A DNA stretch of 41,814 nt from Gammaproteobacteria bacterium (lineage in GTDB: Bacteria > Pseudomonadota > Gammaproteobacteria > Pseudomonadales > Azotimanducaceae). Of the stretch, positions 7,826 to 16,913 are shown one piece after another. The stretch spans positions 1 through 41,814 of the forward strand of contig JAJFKA010000004.1 of assembly GCA_021773555.1 (NCBI GenBank), in the 5' to 3' direction. The first letter of the stretch is position 1. Each line of letters begins with the position of its first letter. The notes under the pieces were generated by a model, which saw only the letters and a program-made list of their open reading frames with translations, searched no databases and was not told where the DNA came from. Position numbers and translations under genes: made by a program.

Positions 7826-10228
7826 ATGAAAAATCCTTTGAAGCGGTGGGATGTGGCGTTGACAATGGTATTTTTCCTGCTGACGATACCAGCGGAAAGA
7901 TACGAGGTCTTCTCACTGGTGGAAGATCAGTTGATTTCGTTTCGCCATATATTTCGGACCTCACTTGGCGATCCCGAAATCACCCGGCTTAGAGACGAGA
8001 TTATGATCGTCGCGCTCGATGAAGACCTGTATCACGAATATGGCAGTTTTCCTTTCCGTCGAACGGATCTTGGAAAGATCGCAGATATCCTGTCTGGATT
8101 TGGCGCCCGGGTGGTGGCGCTGGACTTTCTGATGGATTTCCGCAGTTCCTATGACGAGGATGAGCCTACCGCGGCAATGTTCGAGCGCGCGGGTAATGTG
8201 CTACTGGTTTCCTACGCAAATTTCATCGACGGGAAGTTTGATCGCATGGCCTATCCGACGCCGGTACTAAACGCGGTGGCCAGGACCGGATATTCCAACC
8301 TCGAACCAACCAGTGCGATTATCGACAATCTCGCCAGACTACGTGTCCATCCAGAAGTTACGCTGGCCAAAGACGGCTGGCCTTTTGCGATCCAGGCACT
8401 TGCGCTTTATTGGGGGGTCGAGCCCGAACTGGAGGATAATGTACTTTATCTGGGCGATGACCTGGCGTTACCTCTGGACCATAACGGCGATATATATATT
8501 GACTTTCCCGCTATTGATCCGGGTACGCGATTCCTCAGCGAAGGTCAGGCGGGTTTCTCAGCCCTTGAGATCCTTGATCTGGAGGAAATTGATCCGGACG
8601 AGCAGGGTGAGTGGGAGGCCATTTTTTCCGACAAGATCGTGCTTGTCGGAGATACCTGGGAGGTCACCCACGATAAATTCAATACCCCTATGGGACCAGT
8701 GTACGGTGTGGAGATTATTGCCGATACGATCAGCACGCTGATGAACGGGGCACCCCTGCGGCCTGCCAGTATGCTGGTTGAGTCAATCGTGACTTTGATG
8801 TTCCTGGTTCTGCTGCTCATATCAGGTGTCCTGGGTAGCATGATGGCCAGGGTTGTTGCGGCAGTTATTTTGTATGGGCTCTATCTTGGCACACTAACTG
8901 CCGTGTACATCTATGGAGGTCTGGTGATCTCGATGACCTATGGATTCCTTGCAGGACTGGTCTGCATCACCTTGATGAGCATTCGCCACTATATGTTGAG
9001 CGAGCAGAACCAGCGTGTGTCTGCCGCAGACTCTGCAGAGAGCAACCGGATGCTTGGGCTCGCCTATCAGGGTCAGGGTCAACTGGACTCGGCATTCGAG
9101 AAATTTCGTCGCTGTCCAAGGGATGAGGCGACTTTCGAGCTGGTTTACAATCTGGGTCTGGACTATGAACGTAAACGGCAATACAACAAGGCGCAGGCGA
9201 CCTATGAATTCATCCAGTCCAGCGATGCAGGTTTTCGAGATGTAGAGAAACGGATTACCCGTTGTGAATCCCTGGAAGATGCCGTACTCATGGGCGGAAC
9301 CGGCGGCGGCATGCTGGGCGCAACGATAGTTAATGAAGATGGTTCGGTCGAAAAACCCATGCTCGGTCGCTATCAGATAGATAAAGAGCTTGGAAAGGGT
9401 GCTATGGGGATCGTCTACCTGGGCAAAGATCCGAAGATAAATCGTGAGGTTGCTATCAAGACCATGGCACTCGCCCAGGAGTTTGGTGAGGATGAGCTCA
9501 AGGACGTCAAGGAGCGATTTTTTCGTGAAGCTGAGTCAGCAGGCAGGTTGAATCATGCCAACATCGTCGCTATTTACGATGCCGGCGAGGAAAGCGATCT
9601 GGCATATATCGCGATGGAACTGCTGAAAGGCTATGACCTTGATGCACATATCAAACCAGGTACGCTACTACCGGTTGCAACTGTTATAGCCATCATAATT
9701 GATTGTGCGGAGGCGCTTGACTACGCACAGTCTCAGAATGTGGTCCATCGGGATATTAAACCCTCGAATATTATGTATGATCCGGAAACCGGTGTGGTTA
9801 AAATTACGGACTTCGGGATTGCCAGGATTACAGATTCCAGCAAGACAAGAACCGGGACAGTGTTGGGGACCCCAAACTACATGTCACCTGAACAGTGCAT
9901 GGGTAAGAAAGTCGATGGTCGGGCCGATTTATTCTCATTGGGCGTCGTCATGTATCAGATGATCAGTGGCGAGCTACCCTTTAAGGGTGAATCGATGGCT
10001 ACACTGATGTATGCGATCGTCAACGAGCCACCAGTGGACATTAAGAAGGTCAAGCCAGATATCAATCCTGCATTAAGAAAAGTGATTCACAATGCGATTG
10101 GTAAAAAACCAGATAAACGCTATCAGTCAGGAAAAAAACTGGCGGCGCATCTACGTGTTTGCCTTGAGCGAATGGGAGTCGAGGAAGAAATTGTGCAAAG
10201 CGATCAGTCTGAGGCGGCAGCAGAATGA
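7826..10228 (+). CDS. CHASE2 receptor Ser/Thr protein kinase with TPR linker
   Basis: An 800-residue membrane receptor kinase. Order: N-terminal membrane helix (about 8-25), extracytoplasmic CHASE2 sensor (about 26-310), a cluster of three hydrophobic helices (315-390), two TPR-like repeats (about 395-470), then a Hanks-type kinase from about 515. Catalytic residues are intact: Lys545 (VAIK), Asp643 (HRDIKPSN) and Asp662 (DFG), plus GTPNYMSPEQ. The start ATG at 7826 is preferred over TTG 7754 because the paralogous receptor at 13075 aligns from there. The stop overlaps the PP2C start (ATGA). It probably phosphorylates proteins in response to a periplasmic cue and is opposed by the next gene. 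Ligand and targets are unknown. Confidence 0.92.
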   Translation: MKNPLKRWDVALTMVFFLLTIPAERYEVFSLVEDQLISFRHIFRTSLGDPEITRLRDEIMIVALDEDLYHEYGSFPFRRTDLGKIADILSGFGARVVALDFLMDFRSSYDEDEPTAAMFERAGNVLLVSYANFIDGKFDRMAYPTPVLNAVARTGYSNLEPTSAIIDNLARLRVHPEVTLAKDGWPFAIQALALYWGVEPELEDNVLYLGDDLALPLDHNGDIYIDFPAIDPGTRFLSEGQAGFSALEILDLEEIDPDEQGEWEAIFSDKIVLVGDTWEVTHDKFNTPMGPVYGVEIIADTISTLMNGAPLRPASMLVESIVTLMFLVLLLISGVLGSMMARVVAAVILYGLYLGTLTAVYIYGGLVISMTYGFLAGLVCITLMSIRHYMLSEQNQRVSAADSAESNRMLGLAYQGQGQLDSAFEKFRRCPRDEATFELVYNLGLDYERKRQYNKAQATYEFIQSSDAGFRDVEKRITRCESLEDAVLMGGTGGGMLGATIVNEDGSVEKPMLGRYQIDKELGKGAMGIVYLGKDPKINREVAIKTMALAQEFGEDELKDVKERFFREAESAGRLNHANIVAIYDAGEESDLAYIAMELLKGYDLDAHIKPGTLLPVATVIAIIIDCAEALDYAQSQNVVHRDIKPSNIMYDPETGVVKITDFGIARITDSSKTRTGTVLGTPNYMSPEQCMGKKVDGRADLFSLGVVMYQMISGELPFKGESMATLMYAIVNEPPVDIKKVKPDINPALRKVIHNAIGKKPDKRYQSGKKLAAHLRVCLERMGVEEEIVQSDQSEAAAE

Positions 10229-11058
10229 ATTTTCGCGGTAAATTACAGTTTGTGGCGCGTTCAGACGTCGGACAGGTTCGCGACCATAACGAAGATTTCA
10301 TCACAGAGAATGAGAGCCTCGGGTTTGCGGTCCTTGCCGATGGTATGGGTGGGCTGAATGCCGGAGAGGTTGCGAGTTCAATGTCGGTACATTTACTCGT
10401 TGATGAGTTAAACGAGTATCGTGGTGGAACCTCCTTACTGGCTGCGGAGCTGAACTCGAGTGACAGCGAGTTACCGATGGAAGCCCAGGTGGTTCGCCGG
10501 GCTGTCGAAAAGGCCAACGATTCAGTTTTTCATGTGTCGCAGACGCAGCCTCAGTGCCAGGGCATGGGGACGACCGTCGTTGTGGCTTACTATTATAATA
10601 ACCGCGTTGCGGTGGCACACATCGGTGATTCCAGGATGTATCGACTGCGCGCTGGTGTACTGGAGCAGATTACCAAAGACCATAGTTTCGTCCAGGAGTT
10701 GATCGACAAGGGCCTGTTTACCAAAGAAGAAGCGCGCGCGTCCAATAAAAAGAATGTGGTGACGCGGGCCCTCGGTGTTGCTCCGTTCGTCGAAGTCGAA
10801 GTTCATGAACATGTGGTAGAGTCCGGGGATATCTATCTGATGTGCTCGGATGGTTTACACGACCTGGTGGCGGACCGCGATATAGAAAATTCCATGATCG
10901 AACTGAGTACAAACTTGAATGAGTTGGCCGCACATCTTGTTAATCTGGCAAATGTCAGTGGTGGTAAGGACAATATCTCGGTGATTTTGACCAAAGTAGT
11001 AAAGCCGTTTCCCTCAGAGAGTGGTTTGATTGACAAGATTGTGAACTGGTTTGAATGA
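10225..11058 (+). CDS. PP2C-family Ser/Thr protein phosphatase
   Basis: A 277-residue cytosolic PP2C/PppA-like phosphatase. Metal-binding motifs are all present: VGQVRDHNEDF, LADGMGG, HIGDSRMYRL, CSDGLHDL and GGKDNISVIL. By family knowledge it removes phosphate from Ser/Thr using two metal ions. Its ATG overlaps the kinase stop by four bases, so the two are translated together, and it most likely reverses the action of that kinase. An FHA protein follows 21 bp downstream. Confidence 0.94.
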   Translation: MNFRGKLQFVARSDVGQVRDHNEDFITENESLGFAVLADGMGGLNAGEVASSMSVHLLVDELNEYRGGTSLLAAELNSSDSELPMEAQVVRRAVEKANDSVFHVSQTQPQCQGMGTTVVVAYYYNNRVAVAHIGDSRMYRLRAGVLEQITKDHSFVQELIDKGLFTKEEARASNKKNVVTRALGVAPFVEVEVHEHVVESGDIYLMCSDGLHDLVADRDIENSMIELSTNLNELAAHLVNLANVSGGKDNISVILTKVVKPFPSESGLIDKIVNWFE

Positions 11059-11079
11059 ACCCGGGATAAAACTTAAACA

Positions 11080-11781
11080 ATGGTCGAAAAGATAGTCATT
11101 ATAAAAGAGGATAAGCCGATTGATCAGGTGATTCTGAAAACCGAACCAATCACCATTGGCCGAAAAGCCGATTGTGAGATACCGATCAAGGATCCGGCTG
11201 TCAGTGGAACTCATGCACGAATTTTTCGCTCAAAGGAAGGTTATGTCATTGAAGACCTGGGCTCCACTAATGGCGTGCATATGTCGGGCAAAAAAATTTC
11301 CAGGCACCTCTTGAAACATGAGGACATCGTGACAATCGGCGAACATAAGCTCAAGTTTCTGAGCAGCGCGGACACCACCATGAGCGGGGTAGTCAGTGCA
11401 GAGCGGCTGCGTAAATCGCCGCAACGCGATGTCACCACCACAAGACCGCCGAAACCGGCTGCTGGTCCGCCAGGAAGTCCTCCGAGCAAGCCAGTCGTGG
11501 AGATTGATCGGAGTCACGGACACCTGGTGATCAGAAACGGCGCCGGCAGGGATGAAAAAATTGACCTGACTGAAGCACTGACCACAGTAGGCGAACCCGG
11601 GATTCAGGTCGCAGCGGTCTCACGGCGACCCCAGGGGCACTTTATCATCCATGTGGATGGCGGTAAGGATAAGACAAAAGTCCCGCTGGTGAATGGGGAG
11701 CCGACCGGTTTTAAGTCCCGGCGACTGGAACCTGGGGACATCATTGAAATTGCCGGTGTTCAAATGGAATATTGCGTTTAG
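11080..11781 (+). CDS. FHA-domain protein with two FHA-like modules
   Basis: A 233-residue soluble protein. The N-terminal FHA domain (about 5-95) carries the phosphothreonine-binding residues: Gly27-Arg28, Ser42..His45 (VSGTHAR) and Asn64-Gly65 (GSTNG). A Pro/Lys/Ser-rich linker follows (about 105-145). The C-terminal part (about 150-233) has an FHA-like pattern (TTVGEPG, LVNGEP, LEPGDIIEIAGVQMEY) but lacks the Arg and the Ser..His pair, so it may be a degenerate FHA fold. FHA proteins read phosphothreonine; next to a kinase and phosphatase this one is the probable effector or adaptor. The target is unknown. Confidence 0.9.
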   Translation: MVEKIVIIKEDKPIDQVILKTEPITIGRKADCEIPIKDPAVSGTHARIFRSKEGYVIEDLGSTNGVHMSGKKISRHLLKHEDIVTIGEHKLKFLSSADTTMSGVVSAERLRKSPQRDVTTTRPPKPAAGPPGSPPSKPVVEIDRSHGHLVIRNGAGRDEKIDLTEALTTVGEPGIQVAAVSRRPQGHFIIHVDGGKDKTKVPLVNGEPTGFKSRRLEPGDIIEIAGVQMEYCV

Positions 11782-12022
11782 TCAGTGAAATAGGGCACTC
11801 GAGCGAAACCACAGCGGAGTTCCGCCGTTAAAAAACGTCAATAAAACGAACTTATTTTGGAATGGAATAGAAATATCGGGTCGCAGGTTAACTGATGGAA
11901 CGGCATGAGACGCCGACATACGGCAGTGTCACTACCGTTCGGTCAGACTAAGATGGACTTCTAAGCGATCGGTGTAGAATCATCGAATGAATACTGGGCA
12001 AGTAATTCTGAGGAGAATTGTA
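11782..12022. other. non-coding gap before the FecR-like gene
   Basis: About 240 bp without a convincing coding frame. A short GCGGA/TCCGC hairpin near 11813-11824 is not followed by a T-run, so it is not called a terminator. No strong promoter could be assigned by eye. The FecR-like gene may have its own promoter here or be read from the kinase operon. Confidence 0.5.
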
Positions 12023-12970
12023 ATGAAATCAACAACGATAGGAATCGGGATTGTTTTTGCGTCCCTGATGTGTGGCTTCAGTCAGGTGTCACTGGCGAAA
12101 GAACCACCCGTGGCGAAACTGGTGCAGGTGGAAGGCGAGGTCTCGTACAGTCGTAACGGCACACGGTGGAATCCGGTGAAGAGAACAAAGTATCTGTTTG
12201 AGGGGTACAAAATCAAGACGGGTGAGGACGGTTCGGGCAAGTTGATTGATCAGCAGACCGGCATGGCGCAGGAACTCGGAAGAAACAGCGAGATCGAGGT
12301 TGGAGCGAACAAAATCCTTCTGATTTCAGGAAACCTCACCAAGCCAAAATCTGAGTCAGGCAGCATTTTTCAGAGTTTGATGAACAAGTTTGCGAAGGCG
12401 CAAAGGTACACCACGGTTCGTCGAAGCCTTACCACAAATGATGAAAACTCATGTGATAACAAAGTGAGGACGATCAGCAGTGTTACACTGTCCCCATCAC
12501 ATCCTGATCTGGTTTGGAGAAATGCCTGTCCGGAATTTTCCTATCGACTGGTGATTGACGGAAATGCAGTTGAAATTGCCGCACAGTCAACTTCTGAGAT
12601 GATTCGATACACAATTGAAGACGCTAAGCCTGGACAGCACAGTTACAGAGTTGAGGTTCTGGATAAAGACGGCACTGTGTACATTCCACGCAAAGACAGC
12701 ACATTTACATGGGTTGACGCGAAAGCTGAGAAAGAGATGATGGCTGCGCTAGATACTTTCGAGGGTGATGCGTTCGAGCAAACTAATTATCTGGAAACCA
12801 AGGGTATGTACGTTGCTGCGATGGACGTTTATCGGGACTACTTTGCCGAAAACCCTGACGACAACGATATGCGGCCCCTGTTGATTCAGTCGTACAACGA
12901 TCTAAAACTGACTAACCTCAAGGATAGTGAAGCCCGACTTTACAATGCCGCACTGGAAGAAGATTTCTAA
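12023..12970 (+). CDS. exported FecR-like domain protein
   Basis: A 315-residue protein with a cleavable signal peptide (cut likely after VSLA, about residue 24). Residues about 28-110 look like a FecR domain: VEGEVSYSRNGTRWNPV, a lead-in that resembles 'parameter + threshold' FecR repeats, then LGRNSEIEVG. The middle region (VWRNACPEFSYRLVIDG) resembles an Ig-like strand pattern. The C-terminus (about 265-315) has a TPR-like helix pair (GMYVAAMDVYRDYFAENPDD). ATG at 12023 is chosen over an upstream frame start because of GAGGAGA eight bases before it. FecR-like proteins commonly accompany CHASE2 receptors, so it may be the periplasmic partner of one or both sensors (inference). A strong terminator follows. 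Confidence 0.82.
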   Translation: MKSTTIGIGIVFASLMCGFSQVSLAKEPPVAKLVQVEGEVSYSRNGTRWNPVKRTKYLFEGYKIKTGEDGSGKLIDQQTGMAQELGRNSEIEVGANKILLISGNLTKPKSESGSIFQSLMNKFAKAQRYTTVRRSLTTNDENSCDNKVRTISSVTLSPSHPDLVWRNACPEFSYRLVIDGNAVEIAAQSTSEMIRYTIEDAKPGQHSYRVEVLDKDGTVYIPRKDSTFTWVDAKAEKEMMAALDTFEGDAFEQTNYLETKGMYVAAMDVYRDYFAENPDDNDMRPLLIQSYNDLKLTNLKDSEARLYNAALEEDF

Positions 12971-13000
12971 CGAAGTCCTCTGCCAGGGGTAAGCACTGTA

Positions 13001-13040
13001 AAAACCCGCAAGTATCTTATAAGATGCTTGCGGGTTTTTT
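13001..13040 (+). terminator. rho-independent terminator after the FecR-like gene
   Basis: A near-perfect hairpin: ACCCGCAAGTATCTTA pairs with TAAGATGCTTGCGGGT, with one G-T wobble, followed by TTTTTT. It lies about 30 bp after the FecR-like stop and about 35 bp before the CHASE2 cyclase start. It separates the kinase/FecR unit from the cyclase unit. The A-run on the left side may let it act for reverse transcripts too. Confidence 0.93.
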
Positions 13041-13074
13041 GTTTCAGTGACCGACATAATTAAAGAGTATCGCC

Positions 13075-15144
13075 ATGAGCAATAATAAAAATCGTAACGA
13101 TATTATCGCTATAATTTTTGTTTTCCTGCTGGCCATCCTACTTGAGTATGTTGAAGCATTTTCTTTAATTGAAGATGAAACACTTTCCTATCGCCAGATT
13201 CTTCGAACTCATTACGCTGACGAGTCACTAACCAATCCGTCCGACGACGTCGTTGTGGTCTATACGGATGAAGGATTTTATGCGGAGTACGACAAATATC
13301 CGTTGCGTCGTGTAGACCTGTCGACAATCATCGTTCGCTTGAAGGAAATGGGCGCCAGAGTAATCGGCGTAGACATGTTGCTCGACTTCAACAGTGCCTA
13401 TGGCGAAGACCCCACGCTGGCGGATGCGCTTAGGGAAACCGGCAATGTACTTCTGGTATCCCAGGCGGAATTCGAAGGTGACGAGTTTGTTCGAGTTAAT
13501 ACTGCCATTCCGAAATTTGCTGATCTGACGGAATCAGGCTATTCCAACATCAGTGCAAACAGCGCTATCTCCGAGAGTATCGTCCGTCTCCATATATATC
13601 CTGAGGTAGCGGAACAGGAGAATGGCTGGCCATTCGCGGTAAAGGCGGTCTCGATGTTCCTCGAGGAAGAACCTGAGCTTGCAAATGGCGGGTTGACAAT
13701 TGGCCCTGACATCAACGTTCAACTGGATCACTTCAGCGAGATGTACATCGACTATCCACTATTGCCGCTTGGCAATGACGGGATGGCGAGATTGCACGAG
13801 GTGGTTGGTATATCAGCTTCGGACATTCTTTTTGCCCAGGATACAGAAGAGCTTGAGGATCTTGCCTATGTCGTCAATGAGAAAATCGTATTGATCGGGG
13901 AGGTTGCTGAAGTTGCCCATGACGAATTCGAAACGCCCGTCGGAAACGTCTATGGAGTCAATATTATTGCCGACACCATTTCGACAATACTTCGGAGCGG
14001 ACCACTTGTTGCCGCGCCCCTGTGGCTGGAATCGGTGATCGCGCTGATACTTTTGATCGTATTGTTGATCAGCAGGTCCATGCAGGCCCCGCTTAAAAGA
14101 AATCTTTTGAGTTTTTCAGCGGCGTTCTTTTTTGTGGCGACAGTATTTCTGGCTTATGTATATTTTGGCCTTGTTCTGTCTCTCAGCTACACGCTTCTGG
14201 CTTCGCTGGTCGCGATCATCTTCATTAATGCCCGCTTTTACCTCAGTGAGATGGGGCAGAAAGCGTTAATCAGAGATGCGTTCGGTCAGTATCTGTCGCC
14301 CAAGGTTGTTGCAGACCTGGTGAAAGATCCGGAGAAATTGACGCTCGGCGGTGAAGAACGTGAAATGACGGCCTACTTCTCCGATATTGCAAAATTCTCA
14401 ACGTTTTCGGAAAAACTTACACCGAGCGAACTGGTCAATGTGCTCAACGATTACCTGACGGAAATGTGTAATATCATCATCGGTCTTGAAGGTACCGTGG
14501 ATAAATTTGAGGGGGATGCCATCATGGCATTCTGGGGAGCACCCGCGATTCAGCGGGATCATGCCAAGCTGGCCTGTTTCGCCAGTATCGATATGAATAA
14601 GGCGCTGGCGCCGCTGAGGGACAAGTGGGTTGCCGAAGGGCGCCCGAGCATCTCGGTCAGGATGGGGGTCAATTCCGGGCCGATGGTTGTGGGCAACATG
14701 GGATCGGCACAGCGAATGAACTATACGGTCATGGGTGATACGGTGAATCTTGCTTCTCGGCTGGAAGGTGCAAACAAAGCCTACAATTCGGGATTGATGA
14801 TCTCCGAGGCCACTTACAGTGCTTGTCAGGGAGACATTGATGTGCGCGAACTGGATACTATCAGGGTAGTAGGAAAGTCCGCTCCCGTGAAAGTGTTCCA
14901 ACTGCTGGAGCGTAAAAACCAGACAGCTGACTCTATCTCTGACCTCGTTGAGAAGTTTGAGCATGCACTAGACACCTATAAAGACAGAAATTACGCTGAT
15001 GCACTGGCCGGATTTGAGGCATGCCTGAAGCTTGCTGAGACTGACGGACCATCGCATACCTATGTCGCCCGTTGCCAAAAATTTCTGGTTGATCCGCCTG
15101 CTGCTGACTGGGATGGTGTGTTTACGCTTGATGAGAAGGGTTAA
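13075..15144 (+). CDS. CHASE2 receptor adenylate cyclase (class III)
   Basis: A 689-residue membrane cyclase. Order: N-terminal helix (about 10-27), CHASE2 sensor (about 28-315), three hydrophobic helices (about 320-390), class III cyclase domain (about 425-610), then a short TPR-like tail (about 625-680). Metal-binding Asp437 (YFSDIAKF) and Asp481 ([11 protein letters not shown]) are present. Lys477 and Asp555 mark ATP over GTP as substrate, and the transition-state pair Asn558/Arg562 (VNLASR) is intact. It should make cAMP. The sensor half is clearly paralogous to the kinase at 7826, for example [17 protein letters not shown] versus FSLVEDQLISFRHIFRT. It sits behind a terminator, so it probably has its own promoter in the 35-bp gap or depends on readthrough. 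Confidence 0.93.
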   Translation: MSNNKNRNDIIAIIFVFLLAILLEYVEAFSLIEDETLSYRQILRTHYADESLTNPSDDVVVVYTDEGFYAEYDKYPLRRVDLSTIIVRLKEMGARVIGVDMLLDFNSAYGEDPTLADALRETGNVLLVSQAEFEGDEFVRVNTAIPKFADLTESGYSNISANSAISESIVRLHIYPEVAEQENGWPFAVKAVSMFLEEEPELANGGLTIGPDINVQLDHFSEMYIDYPLLPLGNDGMARLHEVVGISASDILFAQDTEELEDLAYVVNEKIVLIGEVAEVAHDEFETPVGNVYGVNIIADTISTILRSGPLVAAPLWLESVIALILLIVLLISRSMQAPLKRNLLSFSAAFFFVATVFLAYVYFGLVLSLSYTLLASLVAIIFINARFYLSEMGQKALIRDAFGQYLSPKVVADLVKDPEKLTLGGEEREMTAYFSDIAKFSTFSEKLTPSELVNVLNDYLTEMCNIIIGLEGTVDKFEGDAIMAFWGAPAIQRDHAKLACFASIDMNKALAPLRDKWVAEGRPSISVRMGVNSGPMVVGNMGSAQRMNYTVMGDTVNLASRLEGANKAYNSGLMISEATYSACQGDIDVRELDTIRVVGKSAPVKVFQLLERKNQTADSISDLVEKFEHALDTYKDRNYADALAGFEACLKLAETDGPSHTYVARCQKFLVDPPAADWDGVFTLDEKG

Positions 15145-15149
15145 TAAAA

Positions 15150-15473
15150 TTGATCGTGCAGGAATCCATCACTCAAAAATTGACCCTGGAGCTTGATCCT
15201 CGTCATCTTGAGGTGATTAACGAGAGTGGTAATCACAGTGTCCCGCCAGGTTCGGAGTCTCACTTCAAAGTAGTGCTGGTCTGCGATAAATTCGAAGGCC
15301 AGCGTCTGATAAAGCGCCATCAACAGGTAAACCGTATCCTTCGTGATGAACTGCGCGACCAGATTCATGCGCTCTCGATTCACACTTTTACGGCTGGAGA
15401 GTGGAAGTCACGGCATGGCGATGCACCCATGTCGCCGCCGTGTCTTGGCGGAAGTTCAGCCGACGCCAGTTGA
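15150..15473 (+). CDS. bolA: BolA-family protein
   Basis: A 107-residue BolA homologue. Diagnostic motifs are [31 protein letters not shown] and the conserved C-terminal [13 protein letters not shown]. BolA proteins bind monothiol glutaredoxins and Fe-S clusters, and E. coli BolA also acts as a transcription factor for shape and biofilm genes. The start is TTG at 15150, supported by GAGAAGGG nine bases upstream; GTG 15156 is less well placed. It begins 5 bp after the adenylate cyclase stop, so it is probably co-transcribed with it. The last 15 residues are low-complexity. Confidence 0.93.
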   Translation: MIVQESITQKLTLELDPRHLEVINESGNHSVPPGSESHFKVVLVCDKFEGQRLIKRHQQVNRILRDELRDQIHALSIHTFTAGEWKSRHGDAPMSPPCLGGSSADAS

Positions 15474-16192
15474 GCATTTCTGCATCCAAAGCCGATCGTT
15501 ACTCACGGCAACTTGAGTTTCCGGGTGGTTTGGTCAAGGTATCAATCAAGCGGGCGCGTAGAAAAACGCTGGCGATCCACGTGCTGTCAGCCTGTCGGGT
15601 TGAAATGCGCGTGCCGTTAAAATGTCCCTGGCAGGAAATTGATCAGTTTCTGGAATCGAGGCATGGCTGGATTGAAAATGCCAGTGAGTCTCTGGCGAGC
15701 GCACCGGTGGTACCCGAACTCCGCTACCACGATGGTGCGAAACATCCGTACCTGGGGGAATCAATACCGCTAATGCTTGTTCGCGGCCGACCCATGTTGA
15801 CCGAGTTCATACAAGGCAGACTGGTTGTGCGCTGTTCGGACCCATCCGATGAGGCTAAGGTCGCAGCGCAGATTGATCAATGGTATCGAAGGCAGGCCCA
15901 TTTGCTGTTTCCCGAGTTAATAGAAGCATGCCGAACGCGATTCCCTATGGCGCTTAGTTACCGGGGTCTGGTGGTACGCAAAATGAAGTCACGTTGGGGT
16001 AGTTGCTCGAAGCAAGGTGAAATCTGCCTTAATTCGTTGCTAATTCGCAGCCCCTTGCAGGCAATAGAATTTGTCATCGCTCATGAATTGTGCCACCTGC
16101 AGCACTTCAGCCATAACGTTGCGTTTTATCGTTTGCTGACAGCGATTATGCCGGACTGGCGAGAAAGAGAGGGTCTGCTGATGCGTGGCTAG
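15470..16192 (+). CDS. YgjP-like zinc metallopeptidase (M48/DUF45)
   Basis: A roughly 240-residue protein of the YgjP/SprT-like DUF45 metal-dependent hydrolase family. The zinc signature is His205-Glu206-L-C-His209 followed by His215 ([11 protein letters not shown]). Upstream [17 protein letters not shown] is the other family hallmark (RWGSC). The start is uncertain: TTG at 15470 overlaps the bolA stop by four bases and gives normal length, while GTG at 15401 would add 23 residues over bolA in another frame. The substrate is unknown; E. coli YgjP has been little studied. Confidence 0.85.
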   Translation: MSISASKADRYSRQLEFPGGLVKVSIKRARRKTLAIHVLSACRVEMRVPLKCPWQEIDQFLESRHGWIENASESLASAPVVPELRYHDGAKHPYLGESIPLMLVRGRPMLTEFIQGRLVVRCSDPSDEAKVAAQIDQWYRRQAHLLFPELIEACRTRFPMALSYRGLVVRKMKSRWGSCSKQGEICLNSLLIRSPLQAIEFVIAHELCHLQHFSHNVAFYRLLTAIMPDWREREGLLMRG

Positions 16193-16202
16193 TTGCGACA
16201 GA

Positions 16203-16913
16203 CTATCCGGCACCTGCATTTTCCCTGGTTTCGATAATCGCCTGAATACGCGGCCACAAATCCTTTAGTAACAGCGATTGAGCTTCAGGTGTGGGATGGA
16301 TGCCGTCACGCTGCAGCAATGATTCTCTGGTGGCAACACCATCCAGCAGAAAAGGCAGGAAAGGGATGTTAAATTTCTCTGCGAGATCCACGTACACTTG
16401 CTGAAATGCCTGGGTATAGCGTTTGCCATAATTTGGCGGTAAAACCATACCGACCAGCAGGACATCTGCCTGACTGCCAAGTGCCAGCTCAATGAGCCGG
16501 GAAAGGTTTTCACTGATTTTGTCGATGGGATAGCCGCGTAAGCCGTCGTTACCCCCGAGTTCGATAACCACCATGTCTGGATGGTGAATTTGCAGCGATT
16601 TAGGTAATCTAACGACACCGCCGCCAGTTGTTTCACCGCTGACGCTTGCGTTGACCACCTGATAATCGATTTCCTGTTCCTTCAGCCGCTGGGAAAGTAA
16701 GTAAACCCAGCCCTGGGCCTGGTCCATGCCGTAAGCCGCGCTGATGCTATCTCCAAATACGAGTATGGTTCCTGCTGGTTGGCGTGCCGGTAAGGGTGTT
16801 GCGACGTCGGCGATATTGAATTGCGAAAGACTGAACTGTGAATAGAGAACCAGAGCGAAAAAGCTCCAGACTTGAACCACGCGAAGATGAGTGAATGTAA
16901 TATTGGAATCCAT
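16203..16913 (-). CDS. tesA: TesA-like SGNH/GDSL esterase (multifunctional acyl-CoA thioesterase I / lysophospholipase)
   Basis: A 236-residue secreted SGNH hydrolase. Block I VFGDSISAAYGM with nucleophile Ser56, block III ELGGNDGLRGYP, and the C-terminal DGIHPTPEAQ supplying Asp and His are all visible. A hydrophobic N-terminal stretch (about 13-30) is a signal sequence or anchor. The arrangement divergent from ybbA/ybbP is the one known in E. coli. Its ATG (16911-16913 read in reverse) shares three bases with the ybbA start; an alternative start at 16937 would overlap ybbA further. The physiological substrate is not determined by sequence. Confidence 0.93.
   Translation of the reverse strand: MDSNITFTHLRVVQVWSFFALVLYSQFSLSQFNIADVATPLPARQPAGTILVFGDSISAAYGMDQAQGWVYLLSQRLKEQEIDYQVVNASVSGETTGGGVVRLPKSLQIHHPDMVVIELGGNDGLRGYPIDKISENLSRLIELALGSQADVLLVGMVLPPNYGKRYTQAFQQVYVDLAEKFNIPFLPFLLDGVATRESLLQRDGIHPTPEAQSLLLKDLWPRIQAIIETRENAGAG

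Noticed and set aside
7826-11781. a type VI secretion cluster
   Set aside because: Only the kinase/phosphatase/FHA trio is seen; no Tss, Hcp, VgrG or ClpV genes occur in the window.
11813-11829. short GCGGA/TCCGC hairpin after the FHA gene
   Set aside because: No T-run follows and the stem is only five pairs, so it is not credible as a terminator.
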